DNA of 64,000 nucleotides from Mucilaginibacter pineti. GTDB taxonomy: Bacteria; Bacteroidota; Bacteroidia; Sphingobacteriales; Sphingobacteriaceae. Location of the stretch: the NCBI RefSeq assembly GCF_900101875.1, contig NZ_FNAI01000005.1:186001-250000 (forward strand), in the 5' to 3' direction. Below the pieces are notes generated by a model. That model had not been told where the DNA came from. It searched no databases and saw only the letters and a list, made by a program, of their open reading frames with translations. This document shows, piece after piece, positions 9,556-18,640 of this stretch (position 1 is its first letter; the number at the start of each line of letters is the position of its first letter). The translations under genes were made by a program, and so were the position numbers.

Positions 9556-10074
9556 TTATGGGGTATTTGTTACGGCTTTTTGCCTAATAAATCCGTACCG
9601 CACTACCGTACGCGGTTTTGTTGATGAATAATTGGGCTGTACATCGCCAGTTTGCAGCACCAGCGAATAGGTACCCAGCGTTTGGATCTGTGTATTAGAA
9701 AACGGCTTGCTGCTCCCACCATTGGCTGTCACTGTATCTTTACATACCATATCCGACGAAAAGAAGAGCCTGTTTGGCGTAAGCGTCCAGTTACCGGTTG
9801 ATGTTTGCGGTAAACAATCAAAATTGGTGTAAGTACAGGTGTTGTCGGTTTTAAAAGTAAAAAACTGTGTGTTTTGGCAAGTGGCATTCAGTGTATCTGC
9901 ATCGCCAATTTGCGAACTGCCAACGTAATGATAAACCTGTATAGATGCCAATTGCCAAACGCCGCTGGTTAACAGATGCGGAATATTGCTGTTATTATCT
10001 TTTTTGCACGAATTACTGAGCAGATTAATAACAACCAAACCTAAAATTAAAATTAACGGAGCTTTGTTTTTCAT
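9556..10074 (-). CDS. Lipoprotein, lipocalin-like fold possible
   Basis: A 172-residue predicted lipoprotein: hydrophobic signal, then lipobox LLSNSC with Cys23 as the lipidation site. The mature part has the features of small Bacteroidota lipocalin-like lipoproteins: 'GVWQLASIQVY' near the N-terminus, 'FFTFKTDNTCTYTNF' and 'GNWTLTPN'. It has extra cysteines that could form disulfides. Monocistronic. The family assignment is from pattern only and no function is known. Confidence 0.7.
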   Translation of the reverse strand: MKNKAPLILILGLVVINLLSNSCKKDNNSNIPHLLTSGVWQLASIQVYHYVGSSQIGDADTLNATCQNTQFFTFKTDNTCTYTNFDCLPQTSTGNWTLTPNRLFFSSDMVCKDTVTANGGSSKPFSNTQIQTLGTYSLVLQTGDVQPNYSSTKPRTVVRYGFIRQKAVTNTP

Positions 10075-10175
10075 TGAACGTATGCCGGCAAAAATAAAAA
10101 ATCCCGGTTATTAGTTGGCTATCAGGATGTAATTATAACTCTTTTAAATTAAAATTATTACCACCCGGAGCAATA

Positions 10176-10260
10176 CAAAAGTCAAAATTTAAAAATCAAA
10201 ACGCCGTTACAGCTTTAATGAACAATGATTTTTACTTTTGATTTTTACCTTTTGAATTAA
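10176..10260. repeat. Inverted phrase repeat upstream of the LDH2-family gene
   Basis: The arm at 10176-10201 (CAAAAGTCAAAATTTAAAAA followed by TCAAAA) is roughly the reverse complement of the arm at 10236-10260 (TTTTGATTTTTACCTTTTGA followed by ATTAA). The second arm ends four bases before the ATG at 10265. The spacer contains no gene. It belongs to the class of low-complexity inverted spacer repeats described in the findings. Confidence 0.6.
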
Positions 10261-10264
10261 AAAC

Positions 10265-11254
10265 ATGCGCATCCCATTTCAGCAACTACAATCAGAATTT
10301 AAACGTGTGTTACTTAGCCTTGGCTTTAGCCATGATAAGGCCGACCGCTGCGCCACCACTTTTGCCGAAAACAGCAGGGATGGCATATACACGCATGGCC
10401 TTAACCGCTTCCCCACCTTTGTGCAGCATGTAAAGGATGGCCTGGTGAAACCCAATCACGAGCCTACTCTGGAAAACGCCTTTGGTGCCATAGAACAATG
10501 GAACGGTAACTTAGGCCCGGGAATTTTAAACGCAAGTTTTTGTATGCAACGCGCCATTGAGCTGGCTGAGGTAAACGGCATAGGCTGCGTGGCCATAAAA
10601 AACACCAACCACTGGATGCGCGGCGGCACCTACGGCTGGCAAGCTGCCGAAGCAGGATATATAGGAATTAATTTTACCAATACCATAGCCAACCTCCCGC
10701 CCTGGGGTGGCCTGGACCCGCGCCTGGGTAATAACCCACTGGTGATAGCCGTACCCCGCAAAAACGGGCATGTGGTTTTGGATATGGCCATATCGCAATA
10801 CGCTGTTGGCAAACTGGTACAATACCAATCAAAAGACGAGGCCCTACCCCTACCGGGCGGTTATGATACCGATGGCAATTTAAGCACGGATGCATCGGCT
10901 ATACTTAAATCAAAAAGACCATTGCCTATAGGTTTCTGGAAAGGCTCGGGACTGGCGCTGGTGCTTGATCTGCTGGCGACTGTTTTAAGCGGCGGCAACT
11001 CTACCGCAAAGATCACGGCCAGCGGTAGCGAATACGCGGTATCGCAGGTATTCATTTGCATAAAGCCCCGTGATAACGAACAAACGGATTCACTCATAGA
11101 AGAGATCATAGCCTACACCAAAACAACCACACCTGACCATGAGGGCGGCACAATAAGCTATCCCGGAGAAAACACCCTAAAAACCCGCAGGCAAAATTTA
11201 CGCGAAGGTATTTTGGTAGATGAAAAGATATGGGAGGTTGTAAAAGGGTTGTGA
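10265..11254 (+). CDS. 2,3-diketo-L-gulonate reductase-like, malate/L-lactate dehydrogenase (LDH2) family
   Basis: NAD(P)H-dependent oxidoreductase of the type-2 malate/lactate dehydrogenase superfamily (329 residues). The pattern 'RDGIYTHGLNRFPTFV' places His44 where the catalytic His of DlgD/YiaK lies. 'NHWMRGGTYGWQAAEAG' and 'NPLVIAVPR' are typical of the diketogulonate/ureidoglycolate branch. Similarity to 3-dehydro-L-gulonate 2-dehydrogenase is strong by eye, but the exact substrate is uncertain. There are no pentose or ascorbate pathway genes nearby. Confidence 0.8.
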   Translation: MRIPFQQLQSEFKRVLLSLGFSHDKADRCATTFAENSRDGIYTHGLNRFPTFVQHVKDGLVKPNHEPTLENAFGAIEQWNGNLGPGILNASFCMQRAIELAEVNGIGCVAIKNTNHWMRGGTYGWQAAEAGYIGINFTNTIANLPPWGGLDPRLGNNPLVIAVPRKNGHVVLDMAISQYAVGKLVQYQSKDEALPLPGGYDTDGNLSTDASAILKSKRPLPIGFWKGSGLALVLDLLATVLSGGNSTAKITASGSEYAVSQVFICIKPRDNEQTDSLIEEIIAYTKTTTPDHEGGTISYPGENTLKTRRQNLREGILVDEKIWEVVKGL

Positions 11255-11270
11255 TAGAAGGATAAAATGG

Positions 11271-11345
11271 CTGTCATGCTGAGCTTGTCGAAGCATGGTG
11301 GGCAAAGACTCAGCGCGCAACCCTTCGACAAGCTCAGGGTGACAG
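11271..11345. repeat. Inverted repeat element, family A (GCTTGTCGAAG type)
   Basis: The arm 11271-11293 (CTGTCATGCTGAGCTTGTCG followed by AAG) pairs with 11323-11345 with two mismatches in 23 bases; the 29-base interior is unique. A second copy lies at 38320-38403 and a half copy near 40110-40131. It lies just downstream of a stop codon and could form a large hairpin. Confidence 0.8.
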
Positions 11346-11363
11346 GCCAATTAATAAAACAAC

Positions 11364-11462
11364 GTCATTGCTGTAAGGTACGAAGCAATCTCATTTGCTA
11401 TACAGATAGAACCTGTATGGTTCACCTGCTTCCGTAGAGATTGCTTTATTCCTCACAATGAC
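11364..11462. repeat. Inverted repeat element, family B (degenerate copy)
   Basis: Arm 11364-11392 (GTCATTGC...CGAAGCAATCTC) and arm 11437-11462 (GAGATTGCTT...CACAATGAC) are imperfect inverted copies. Better-preserved members of the family lie at 17051-17144 and 32943-33023. It fills the space between a plus gene and leuS (minus); no separate terminator is visible for either. Confidence 0.75.
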
Positions 11463-11476
11463 GCGATCGATGGTTA

Positions 11477-14395
11477 TTACACCACCATATTTACAATACG
11501 GCCTTTAACTACGATAACCTTTTTAGGGGCTTTGCCGTCCAGGTATTTTTGAACGTCGGCGTTGGCTAATACGGTGGCTTCTATTTCTTTTACATCAAGG
11601 CTTAATGAAATGCTAAGATTCATTTTCATTTTACCGTTAATGGAGATAGGGTAAGCAAATTCGTCCTCAATTAAATAGCTGCTGTTAAACTTAGGGAACG
11701 GCGCGTATGATAAAGTACCAGCCGGATTGCCTAATAAAGTCCACAATTCCTCACAAATATGCGGCGCGTATGACGACAGGATGATCACCATATCCTGCAG
11801 TATTGCGCGGTTATTACATTTCAGATCGGTAAGTTCATTAACGGCGATCATAAAGCTGGAAACCGAAGTATTGAACGAGAAACGTTCTATATCTTCCTCC
11901 ACCTTACGGATGATCTTATGTAACGATTTCAACTCTGCCTTTGATGGCTCATTGTTTGACACACTGAACTCCCATGCCTCGTTATGGAACAACCGCCAGA
12001 ACTTTCTTAGGAATTTAAACACGCCCTCAATACCATTGGTATTCCAGGGTTTGCTTTGCTCCAACGGACCAAGGAACATTTCATACATACGAAGCGTATC
12101 GGCACCGTAACGTTGGGCTATATCGTCTGGATTAACAACGTTGTAATAACGTTTAGACATTTTCTCAACTTCGACACCGCAGATATATTTGCCATTTTCT
12201 AAAATAAACTCAGCATCTGCAAATTCGGGGCGCCATTCTTTAAATTTGTTAAGATTCAGCACCTCATTCTCTACAATGTTCACATCTACGTGTAAAGGCG
12301 AAGTTTTATATTCTTTGATTAGGCCGTACGATACAAAAGTGTTTGTTCCGCGTCCTTCTTCATCAATTAGGCGGTACACAAAGTTACTTCTACCCTGTAT
12401 CATCCCCTGGTTTATCAGTTTTTTGAAAGGCTCTTCTTCACCAACCTTACCAATATCCTTCAAAAACTTGTTCCAAAAACGGCTGTATAACAAGTGTCCG
12501 GTAGCATGTTCGCTGCCGCCGATGTACAAATCTACATCCTTCCAGTAGGCAATAGCCTCCGGCGATGCAAATTCCTTATCATTATTGGCATCCATATACC
12601 TGAACCAATACCAGCTTGAGCCGGCCCAGCCAGGCATGGTGCTTAGTTCGTAAGCGTAAGCCTCACCCCGGCCCTCTCCAAGGGAGAGGGAGTTATCAGC
12701 TTCACTGTCAGAAGTCCTCTCCTTTGGAGAGGATTTAGGTGAGGCTTTATAATTCCATCCCTCTGCCCTGCCTAATGGTGGTTCACCGCTTTCCGTTGGC
12801 AGGTATTTATCAACCTCCGGCAACAGCAAAGGCAGGTGATCTTCTTCAATTAAATAAGGTAAGCCCTCTTTAAAGTAAACAGGAACAGGCTCGCCCCAGT
12901 AACGTTGCCTGCCGAATATGGCATCTCTCATCCTGAAGTTGATCTTGGCCTTGCCTGCACCTATGGCTTCCAGTTTGGCAATAACAGCCGCTGTACCTGC
13001 CTTATAATCCAACCCGTTCATAAAATCGGAGTTGATGTAGGTTCCTTCCTTGGTTGGGTCTGCTTCTGTTTCTATATTTTGAATGTCGATGATAGGTACT
13101 ATCGGCAAGTTAAAATGCTTGGCAAACAAGTAATCACGCTGATCGCCGGATGGTACGGCCATTACGGCACCTGTACCATAGCCAGCCAAAACATAATCGG
13201 CAATCCAAATCTGGATCTTTTCGCCGTTTAACGGGTTCAATACGTAGCTACCGGTAAACGCACCCGAAACCGTTTTGGCATCAGCCATCCTGTCCAGTTC
13301 CGATTTCTTTTTAGTTTGGGCGATGTACGCGTCAATATCTGCCTTTTGCTCCGGTGTAGTCAACGATGCCACCAGCTCATGCTCGGGCGCTATCGCCAAA
13401 AAGGTAACACCAAAAAGTGTATCAACACGGGTGGTGAAAACCTCTATGAATCCTGGTTTCTGGTTCGTGTGGCCTGTGGCCTGATTTCCGACCTCAGTCC
13501 TCACATCACCGAAACCCGATATCGGGAACCTCACACTCGCACCTGTACTTTTACCTATCCAGTTGCGTTGCATTTCCTTCAGGGGCTCGGGCCAGTCTAT
13601 GGTGTCTAAGCCTTGCAGCAGGCGTTCGGCATAGGCAGTGATGCGCATGCTCCACTGCATCATTTTCTTTTGTTCAACGGGGTAGCCGCCGCGCTCGCTA
13701 AAGCCGTCTTTCACCTCGTCGTTTGCCAATACGGTACCTAAGGCAGGGCACCAGTTAACGGTACTTTCGCGCAGGTAGGTAAGGCGGTATTTCAATAGTT
13801 CGGCCTGCTGGTCCTGGTTGCTCATGGCTTTCCATTCGGCAGCACTGAAACTTAATATCTCTTCATCGCATACGGCGTTAATTCCTGCAGATCCGTTCTG
13901 TTCAAAGTGTGCCACCAATTTGGCGATGGATTCTGCCTTTTCTGCATCCTTATTATACCAGCTGTTAAAAAGCTGCATAAAGATCCACTGCGTCCACTTA
14001 TAATAATCGGGCGAACTGGTGCGTACCTCGCGACTCCAGTCAAACGAAAAGCCTATCTGATCTAACTGGCGGCGGTACGTAGCTATATTAGCCTCGGTAG
14101 TTATGGCCGGGTGCTGCCCGGTTTGTATGGCATACTGCTCGGCGGGTAAGCCAAAGCTATCGTAACCCATAGGGTGCAACACATTAAAACCTTTAAGGCG
14201 CTTGTAACGGGCAAAAATATCAGATGCAATATAACCCAGCGGATGGCCCACATGCAGCCCCGCACCCGATGGGTAAGGGAACATATCCAGCACATAATAC
14301 TTGGGTTTGGTGCTTTTATCTTCGGCTTTAAACGTTCCGTTATTGGCCCAAAACTGCTGCCATTTTTGCTCTATATCTTTAAATTGATAGTCCAT
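11477..14395 (-). CDS. leuS: Leucyl-tRNA synthetase with an in-frame repeat insertion
   Basis: Class I aminoacyl-tRNA synthetase that charges tRNA-Leu. Visible are the signature H48-VGH (HIGH) in [16 protein letters not shown], the CP1 editing domain (about 240-450, with [17 protein letters not shown]), the conserved [15 protein letters not shown] near 583-597, and KMSKR near 744-748. The 972 residues are longer than I expect for the family. Residues about 550-580 (starting [19 protein letters not shown]) are low-complexity and encoded by a palindromic repeat at 12658-12747, inserted in frame just before the ELSTMPGW motif. Otherwise the gene looks intact and it is presumably the only leuS. 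Confidence 0.97.
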   Translation of the reverse strand: MDYQFKDIEQKWQQFWANNGTFKAEDKSTKPKYYVLDMFPYPSGAGLHVGHPLGYIASDIFARYKRLKGFNVLHPMGYDSFGLPAEQYAIQTGQHPAITTEANIATYRRQLDQIGFSFDWSREVRTSSPDYYKWTQWIFMQLFNSWYNKDAEKAESIAKLVAHFEQNGSAGINAVCDEEILSFSAAEWKAMSNQDQQAELLKYRLTYLRESTVNWCPALGTVLANDEVKDGFSERGGYPVEQKKMMQWSMRITAYAERLLQGLDTIDWPEPLKEMQRNWIGKSTGASVRFPISGFGDVRTEVGNQATGHTNQKPGFIEVFTTRVDTLFGVTFLAIAPEHELVASLTTPEQKADIDAYIAQTKKKSELDRMADAKTVSGAFTGSYVLNPLNGEKIQIWIADYVLAGYGTGAVMAVPSGDQRDYLFAKHFNLPIVPIIDIQNIETEADPTKEGTYINSDFMNGLDYKAGTAAVIAKLEAIGAGKAKINFRMRDAIFGRQRYWGEPVPVYFKEGLPYLIEEDHLPLLLPEVDKYLPTESGEPPLGRAEGWNYKASPKSSPKERTSDSEADNSLSLGEGRGEAYAYELSTMPGWAGSSWYWFRYMDANNDKEFASPEAIAYWKDVDLYIGGSEHATGHLLYSRFWNKFLKDIGKVGEEEPFKKLINQGMIQGRSNFVYRLIDEEGRGTNTFVSYGLIKEYKTSPLHVDVNIVENEVLNLNKFKEWRPEFADAEFILENGKYICGVEVEKMSKRYYNVVNPDDIAQRYGADTLRMYEMFLGPLEQSKPWNTNGIEGVFKFLRKFWRLFHNEAWEFSVSNNEPSKAELKSLHKIIRKVEEDIERFSFNTSVSSFMIAVNELTDLKCNNRAILQDMVIILSSYAPHICEELWTLLGNPAGTLSYAPFPKFNSSYLIEDEFAYPISINGKMKMNLSISLSLDVKEIEATVLANADVQKYLDGKAPKKVIVVKGRIVNMVV
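12658..12747. repeat. Palindromic repeat element inserted inside leuS
   Basis: The outer arms 12658-12667 (AAGCCTCACC) and 12738-12747 (GGTGAGGCTT) are perfect 10-base inverted copies. Inside are two more hairpins: CCCTCTCC (12672-12679) with GGAGAGGG (12683-12690), and TCCTCTCC (12715-12722) with GGAGAGGA (12726-12733), each with a three-base loop. The element spans 90 bases, exactly 30 codons, leaving the leuS frame open. The composition and three-stem architecture are those of an intergenic mobile repeat rather than a protein segment. Confidence 0.85.
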
Positions 14396-14843
14396 TGTAG
14401 TTTACAGGTATGAGGATGCGAAATTAAGAAAATCTCTATTAGTATGATAGTTAATTGGAGATTAGTTAATTGGGGTAAAACCGCATCAAGCATGAATCAG
14501 CTAAGATCATAACAGGCAGGATTTTTTTACCGCCGATCGATCAAGTTATAAAATCACAACATATTATAAAAAGCTCCAATACTGGCATCGGTGTTGGAGC
14601 TTTTTATTTTACCTTATTTAATGGGGATTAAAATCAAAAACAAGTAAAAAACACCCCATATAGCGTAAAATAAACCACAATTAACAATCGAAAATTTACT
14701 CGAAATTACCACAGTCTTAATTAAAAATTAATTAATTATTAACCGCTCCTATAAACCAAAGTATTAGGTAATTAAACCTTTTATATGGTATGCTAATTGC
14801 CCCAATTGCTGACAATTAATATCTTAAATCTATCAAAATAATT
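14396..14843. other. 448-base spacer between divergent leuS and a lipoprotein gene
   Basis: No ORF, tRNA or recognised RNA gene was found. The spacer holds a terminator-like hairpin at 14566-14607 and otherwise AT-rich sequence rich in ATTAA and AAAATT. Both flanking genes are transcribed away from it, so promoters for both must lie here; none matches TAnnTTTG convincingly. Confidence 0.6.
14566..14607. terminator. Hairpin with T-tract in a divergent spacer
   Basis: Perfect 14-base arms 14566-14579 (ATAAAAAGCTCCAA) and 14594-14607 (TTGGAGCTTTTTAT) with a 14-base loop, followed by TTT. It looks like an intrinsic terminator in either direction, yet no gene ends here. It may end an unannotated small RNA or block read-through. 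Confidence 0.65.
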
Positions 14844-15623
14844 ATGAACCTAAATTTACGCAACGCATTACCTTTATTAGTTGGTGCTGCCCTTTTTTAT
14901 TCGGCATGTAATAAAACCGATCTCAAAACCCAACCTGCTACTTCAACCAACAAATCTGTAGATGAAGCAAGTTCGGCAATTGCAAAAAACCTTGCACAAT
15001 CATTAGTTGGCGCATTTGGCGGTGCCAGCATTAAAGATGGTGTTAATCCGTCAACAACGTTTTCAACTTTGAAACAAAAGGTACAAAGCAACGATTACCA
15101 CTGCGGTTTTTATACAGACACCAGCTTAAACCTTACCTTTAACCAGGGTGATACGCTGAAAGCAACAAAAACAGGCGGTGTGAGCTACTTTTTTGTATGT
15201 AACAACAACAAAACTATTGGTTACGACCTGGTAGATTCATTAACTACTACAGGCAGCGGTCCGGGTTATTCATTTACTTACAATACTGTTCAAAAATACA
15301 GCGTAAGAGGTTTAAACACCAACAACTCTAACTTCTCATTAAACGGTACAACAAAATCATTTACCGATAACGAGTATACCAAACCTGCAACTTTTGCATC
15401 TGTACATAATACCTATAAATTCACCGACCTGTATGTACATGCCGATGACAATTACGATATCACCAGCGGTAACGCCACTTTTGTATCAAAAGGCAAAACC
15501 AATGGCGGCGGCTGGGAATACAGCGGTACCATTGTTTTCTTAGGCAACCATAAAGCAAAATTGACCTTCTTGAACAAAACCTACTGGGTTGACCTGATCA
15601 CCGGCGCGGTAAGTGCTGCATAA
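14844..15623 (+). CDS. Lipoprotein of unknown function
   Basis: A 259-residue predicted lipoprotein: signal LPLLVGAALFYSAC with Cys22 as lipidation site. The mature part is rich in Ser, Thr, Asn and Gly with alternating beta-type segments (for example YSFTYNTVQKYSVRGLNT), which suggests a beta-rich secreted domain. I recognise no named family. Codon use and base composition match the neighbours. A terminator-like hairpin follows at once (15642-15678). Confidence 0.7.
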   Translation: MNLNLRNALPLLVGAALFYSACNKTDLKTQPATSTNKSVDEASSAIAKNLAQSLVGAFGGASIKDGVNPSTTFSTLKQKVQSNDYHCGFYTDTSLNLTFNQGDTLKATKTGGVSYFFVCNNNKTIGYDLVDSLTTTGSGPGYSFTYNTVQKYSVRGLNTNNSNFSLNGTTKSFTDNEYTKPATFASVHNTYKFTDLYVHADDNYDITSGNATFVSKGKTNGGGWEYSGTIVFLGNHKAKLTFLNKTYWVDLITGAVSAA

Positions 15624-15641
15624 GTAACGTTTTCAACTAAC

Positions 15642-15678
15642 AAAAGCTCTCTCCGGGATAACCGCAGGGAGCTTTTTT
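15642..15678 (+). terminator. Intrinsic terminator after the lipoprotein gene
   Basis: Stem AAAAGCTC (15642-15649) with GAGCTTTT (15669-15676), extended by weaker pairs inside, followed by a T-run. It begins 18 bases after the stop codon. Confidence 0.75.
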
Positions 15679-15800
15679 GTTTTGATAGCAGCCGAAAAAT
15701 ATATTCTGCAGAAATCGTATACTTGTTAAACCATGAGCCAATTACTGAACCTGTTATTAAAAAAACTCCCACTTCAGGGGTTTGGAGGACTTAACCATAT

Positions 15801-17030
15801 ATGAGGCGTATATTCTCAAACTTAACCTTCCAGGTACTTATTGCTATTATCTTGGGTGTATTTGTGGGGCTTGACTTTAAAGGATTTGCGCCTGCTGCCG
15901 AGCTCATAAGCAAAACATTCATCAACCTTATTACTATGCTGATAGCACCCATCATATTTTTTACCATTGTGCTGGGCATTGCCGGCATGAGCGATATGAA
16001 AAAGGTGGGTCGGGTTGGCGGCAAGGCGTTACTGTATTTTGAGGTGATAACCACCTTCGCGCTGCTTATTGGTGTTACGGTGGCTAACCTTATTAAACCG
16101 GGTGCGGGCTTTGTAAACCATAACATTACTGATACCACGGGCAAATTGGCCATCTACGAAAAAGCTGCCGCCGAAATGAAATGGGGCGATTTTATAGCCC
16201 ACATTGTACCCGGTAACGTGTTTGATGCCTTTGCCAAAGGCGATATCCTGCAGATCCTGTTTTTCGCGATACTATTCGGCGTTGGCCTCAGCCGCATGGG
16301 CGAAACCGGGCAGTCGGTTATTACGCTGTTTGATAAACTCTCCAAGGTATTCTTCAACATCATGAAAATAGTGATGAAGGTGGCCCCCCTCGGCGCCTTT
16401 GGCGGAATGGCCTTTACCATCAGCAAGTACGGTTTAAAAACCTTGCAGCCGTTAGCGCTGCTTATGGGTTCGGTTTACCTTACTATGTTCCTGTTTATTT
16501 TTGTGGTGCTTAATATTATTTGCTATCTGTTTAAATTTAGTTTGTGGCAATACCTTAAACATATTAAAGAAGAAATATTGATAGTGTTGGGTACCTCATC
16601 GTCAGAATCGGCCCTGCCGGGGATGATGGATAAACTGGAGAAGTTTGGCTGCTCTAAATCGGTAGTTGGTTTGGTGATCCCGACGGGTTATTCCTTTAAT
16701 TTGGATGGTACTACTATTTACCTTTCCATGTCGGTAATTTTTTTGGCCCAGGTTTTTAACATTCCGCTATCGCTGATGCAGGAGCTCACCATCATTGGCA
16801 TACTCATGATAACCAGCAAGGGGGCGGCCGGGGTAACCGGCAGCGGCTTCATCGTTCTGAGCAGCACACTAACGGCCATCAAGATCGTCCCTATTGAAGG
16901 TCTGGCTATACTAATAGGTATCGACAGGTTTATGTCAGAAGCGCGGGCCATCACTAATGTAATAGGTAATGGGGTAGCTACTATTGTGATAGCTAAGAGT
17001 GAGGGTGAGTTTACTCCCCCTGCTCCCTGA
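15801..17030 (+). CDS. Dicarboxylate/amino-acid:cation symporter (DAACS family)
   Basis: Inner-membrane secondary transporter that takes up C4-dicarboxylates or glutamate/aspartate with Na+ or H+. The 409 residues carry the family hallmarks: the serine-rich re-entrant loop SSSESALP at 266-273, PTGYSFNLDGT at 294-304 in TM7, and the substrate-site 'SEARAITNVIGN' near the C-terminus. About eight TM segments plus two re-entrant hairpins fit GltPh/DctA. Which substrate it uses cannot be told. Monocistronic. Confidence 0.9.
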   Translation: MRRIFSNLTFQVLIAIILGVFVGLDFKGFAPAAELISKTFINLITMLIAPIIFFTIVLGIAGMSDMKKVGRVGGKALLYFEVITTFALLIGVTVANLIKPGAGFVNHNITDTTGKLAIYEKAAAEMKWGDFIAHIVPGNVFDAFAKGDILQILFFAILFGVGLSRMGETGQSVITLFDKLSKVFFNIMKIVMKVAPLGAFGGMAFTISKYGLKTLQPLALLMGSVYLTMFLFIFVVLNIICYLFKFSLWQYLKHIKEEILIVLGTSSSESALPGMMDKLEKFGCSKSVVGLVIPTGYSFNLDGTTIYLSMSVIFLAQVFNIPLSLMQELTIIGILMITSKGAAGVTGSGFIVLSSTLTAIKIVPIEGLAILIGIDRFMSEARAITNVIGNGVATIVIAKSEGEFTPPAP

Positions 17031-17050
17031 AGGTGGAAGGGTTTCGATAT

Positions 17051-17144
17051 TGTCATTGCGAGGAACGAAGCAATCTCATCATCCAATCCCGCTTGCATAG
17101 CGTACTATTCGTGATGGGATTGCCGCGCTACGCTCGCAATGACA
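17051..17144. repeat. Inverted repeat element, family B
   Basis: Arm 17051-17077 (TGTCATTGCGAGGAACGAAG followed by CAATCTC) and arm 17116-17144 (GGGATTGCCGCGCTACGCTC followed by GCAATGACA) form an imperfect inverted repeat. The two arms are of different subtypes (AACGAAGCAATCTC versus CGTAGCGGCAATCCC). The same two subtypes, in opposite order, form the copy at 32943-33023. Confidence 0.85.
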
Positions 17145-17276
17145 ATGTGCAAAAGCATGGTGACAGCGTTTTGCCAACAATGCAAAATATACAAATCCCT
17201 CATTATCAAACACAAACAAGCATTCACGAGCGTTCACGGCGTTATGAACGTGAACACTTACAGGCAAACGCCACAT

Positions 17277-17311
17277 AAAAAGGCAAAAGGTTTCTGACCT
17301 TTCGCCTTTTT
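17277..17311. terminator. Bidirectional terminator between convergent genes
   Basis: Arms 17277-17291 (AAAAAGGCAAAAGGT) and 17297-17311 (ACCTTTCGCCTTTTT) pair with one mismatch and a five-base loop, with T-tracts on both strands. It separates the symporter (plus) from the secreted unknown (minus). Its TTTCGCCTTT words recur just after it and in the spacer at 44638-44792. Confidence 0.8.
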
Positions 17312-17332
17312 CCTTTCGCCTTTAACCTCAGC

Positions 17333-18334
17333 TTACGGGTTACAAATAATAGTGAGTTTCTTTGTATAATCCGGATTAAGCGGTTCGTTGGTTTGGGCCA
17401 AACGCTGGGCACCTACGTTGGCCGGGCAGGCTATACCTTTAGTAGCATCGTAAACAAGGCCTTTGCCAGCCAGTTCCTGCGGTACGTAAATTTGCACCGT
17501 GGTTGATGGATAACTATGCGGGTAAAAACGGATATAATACCCATCCGGATGCAACGACCACGTGCCCGACGGTACATTAGGATCAACCTGGGGCACAATG
17601 CCGGCCATCATGGCGTATTTCTCCATTTCGTCATAAGAGGCATTTCCAGATGCAGCTAACTGGCGAATATTATTCTCGGCTTCAAAAACACTTTGCGCCG
17701 CGGGCGGTAACTGGCTCTTAGCTTTGTCCATTACACTTGCCGGTAATACACCCAATGCGCCGCCTTCCAGCATCAGCAATTCTTGTGGCGATAATATTGT
17801 AGTAGCCGTCAGTTTAATATCGGTACCAAAATCAACAAAACGGGTACGGGCAATAATAGCCCACAATAATATCTGAATACTGTGCTGGTTAACTTCGGGA
17901 TGCTTTTCAGCATGTTTTAGTATCAGGATCACTACATCACGCTTTGGACCAGCAACCGGTGCAATCATATAACCATCGCCGGTGCTTGGGCCACGGGTAC
18001 CGGCGTGCAGGCAATAACTTTTGTTGGTCATTTCAAAAAAGCCCGCGCAAAGTTTATAGCCGCCGTCGGGGGCTTTAGGCAGCAGATACAATGGCTGCGG
18101 TGTTTGCCCTTCCATAAATGAAGGTGGCTTTGAACCGGTTTTATCAACATCTTTAAAACTGGTGGTAATGGCCTGCGGTTGTTTCAGGATCTTGTTCAAT
18201 CCTCCGCCTGATGCCATTTCGGTTCCCTTGTCCAATAGTTTTTTACCAAAACCACCAAACTGCGCATGCGCGCTGGTAGCAAAAAACAGAGCGGCTGCGA
18301 GCCCTAAAAGGAGTGTTTTGTTCGTTTTTTTCAT
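17333..18334 (-). CDS. Secreted protein of unknown function
   Basis: A 333-residue protein with a clear Sec signal peptide (TLLLGLAAALFFATSAHA, cleavage expected before Gln25) and a Gly-rich mature start (FGGFGKKLLDKGTEMASGGG). The middle contains 'CLHAGTRGPSTGDGYMIAPV' and the C-terminus has a Tyr/Pro-rich beta segment (SLHPDGYYIRFYPHSYP). The pair of Cys in the first half and one near the end could be oxidised in the periplasm. I recognise no family. It stands alone. Confidence 0.65.
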   Translation of the reverse strand: MKKTNKTLLLGLAAALFFATSAHAQFGGFGKKLLDKGTEMASGGGLNKILKQPQAITTSFKDVDKTGSKPPSFMEGQTPQPLYLLPKAPDGGYKLCAGFFEMTNKSYCLHAGTRGPSTGDGYMIAPVAGPKRDVVILILKHAEKHPEVNQHSIQILLWAIIARTRFVDFGTDIKLTATTILSPQELLMLEGGALGVLPASVMDKAKSQLPPAAQSVFEAENNIRQLAASGNASYDEMEKYAMMAGIVPQVDPNVPSGTWSLHPDGYYIRFYPHSYPSTTVQIYVPQELAGKGLVYDATKGIACPANVGAQRLAQTNEPLNPDYTKKLTIICNP

Positions 18335-18587
18335 AGATAGCAGGTGAATAGGTGTGCGGCTAAATTAATTAAAATGATATAAACAGTGTATTATCAATAA
18401 AAACTAACAACAATAAATTAATATTTTGTTTCGGTTATACGGTAAATATCAAAAGATAAAGGACAAATAGAGCAAGGACAAAGGACTTTTTATTGGTGTT
18501 GTTACTCCCCTGTTAATAATTGCGACATTAAAATCATTGCCCTAAAGTCACTTTTATGTTAACATATAAAATTAGCGGTGTCGGGGG
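18335..18587. other. Spacer upstream of sucD
   Basis: The divergent spacer between the secreted unknown and sucD shows no ORF or RNA gene. A short degenerate repeat of AAAGGACAAA words lies near 18455-18492. The sucD promoter follows at 18588-18617. Confidence 0.5.
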
Positions 18588-18617
18588 TTTGACATTCGCA
18601 CAAAAACTTTAGCTTTG
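18588..18617 (+). promoter_or_regulatory. Bacteroidota sigma-A promoter of sucD
   Basis: TTTG at 18588-18591 (-33), 18 bases, then TAGCTTTG at 18610-18617 (-7, exact TAnnTTTG). The predicted transcript start is near 18624, giving a leader of under 20 bases before the sucD ATG at 18641. Confidence 0.8.
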
Positions 18618-18640
18618 CCGTACTAAAACGAAAAAAACCA

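Noticed and set aside
11727..14413. Several plus-strand ORFs of 60-127 codons opposite leuS
   Set aside because: Antisense shadows of a well-conserved gene with no recognisable protein features.
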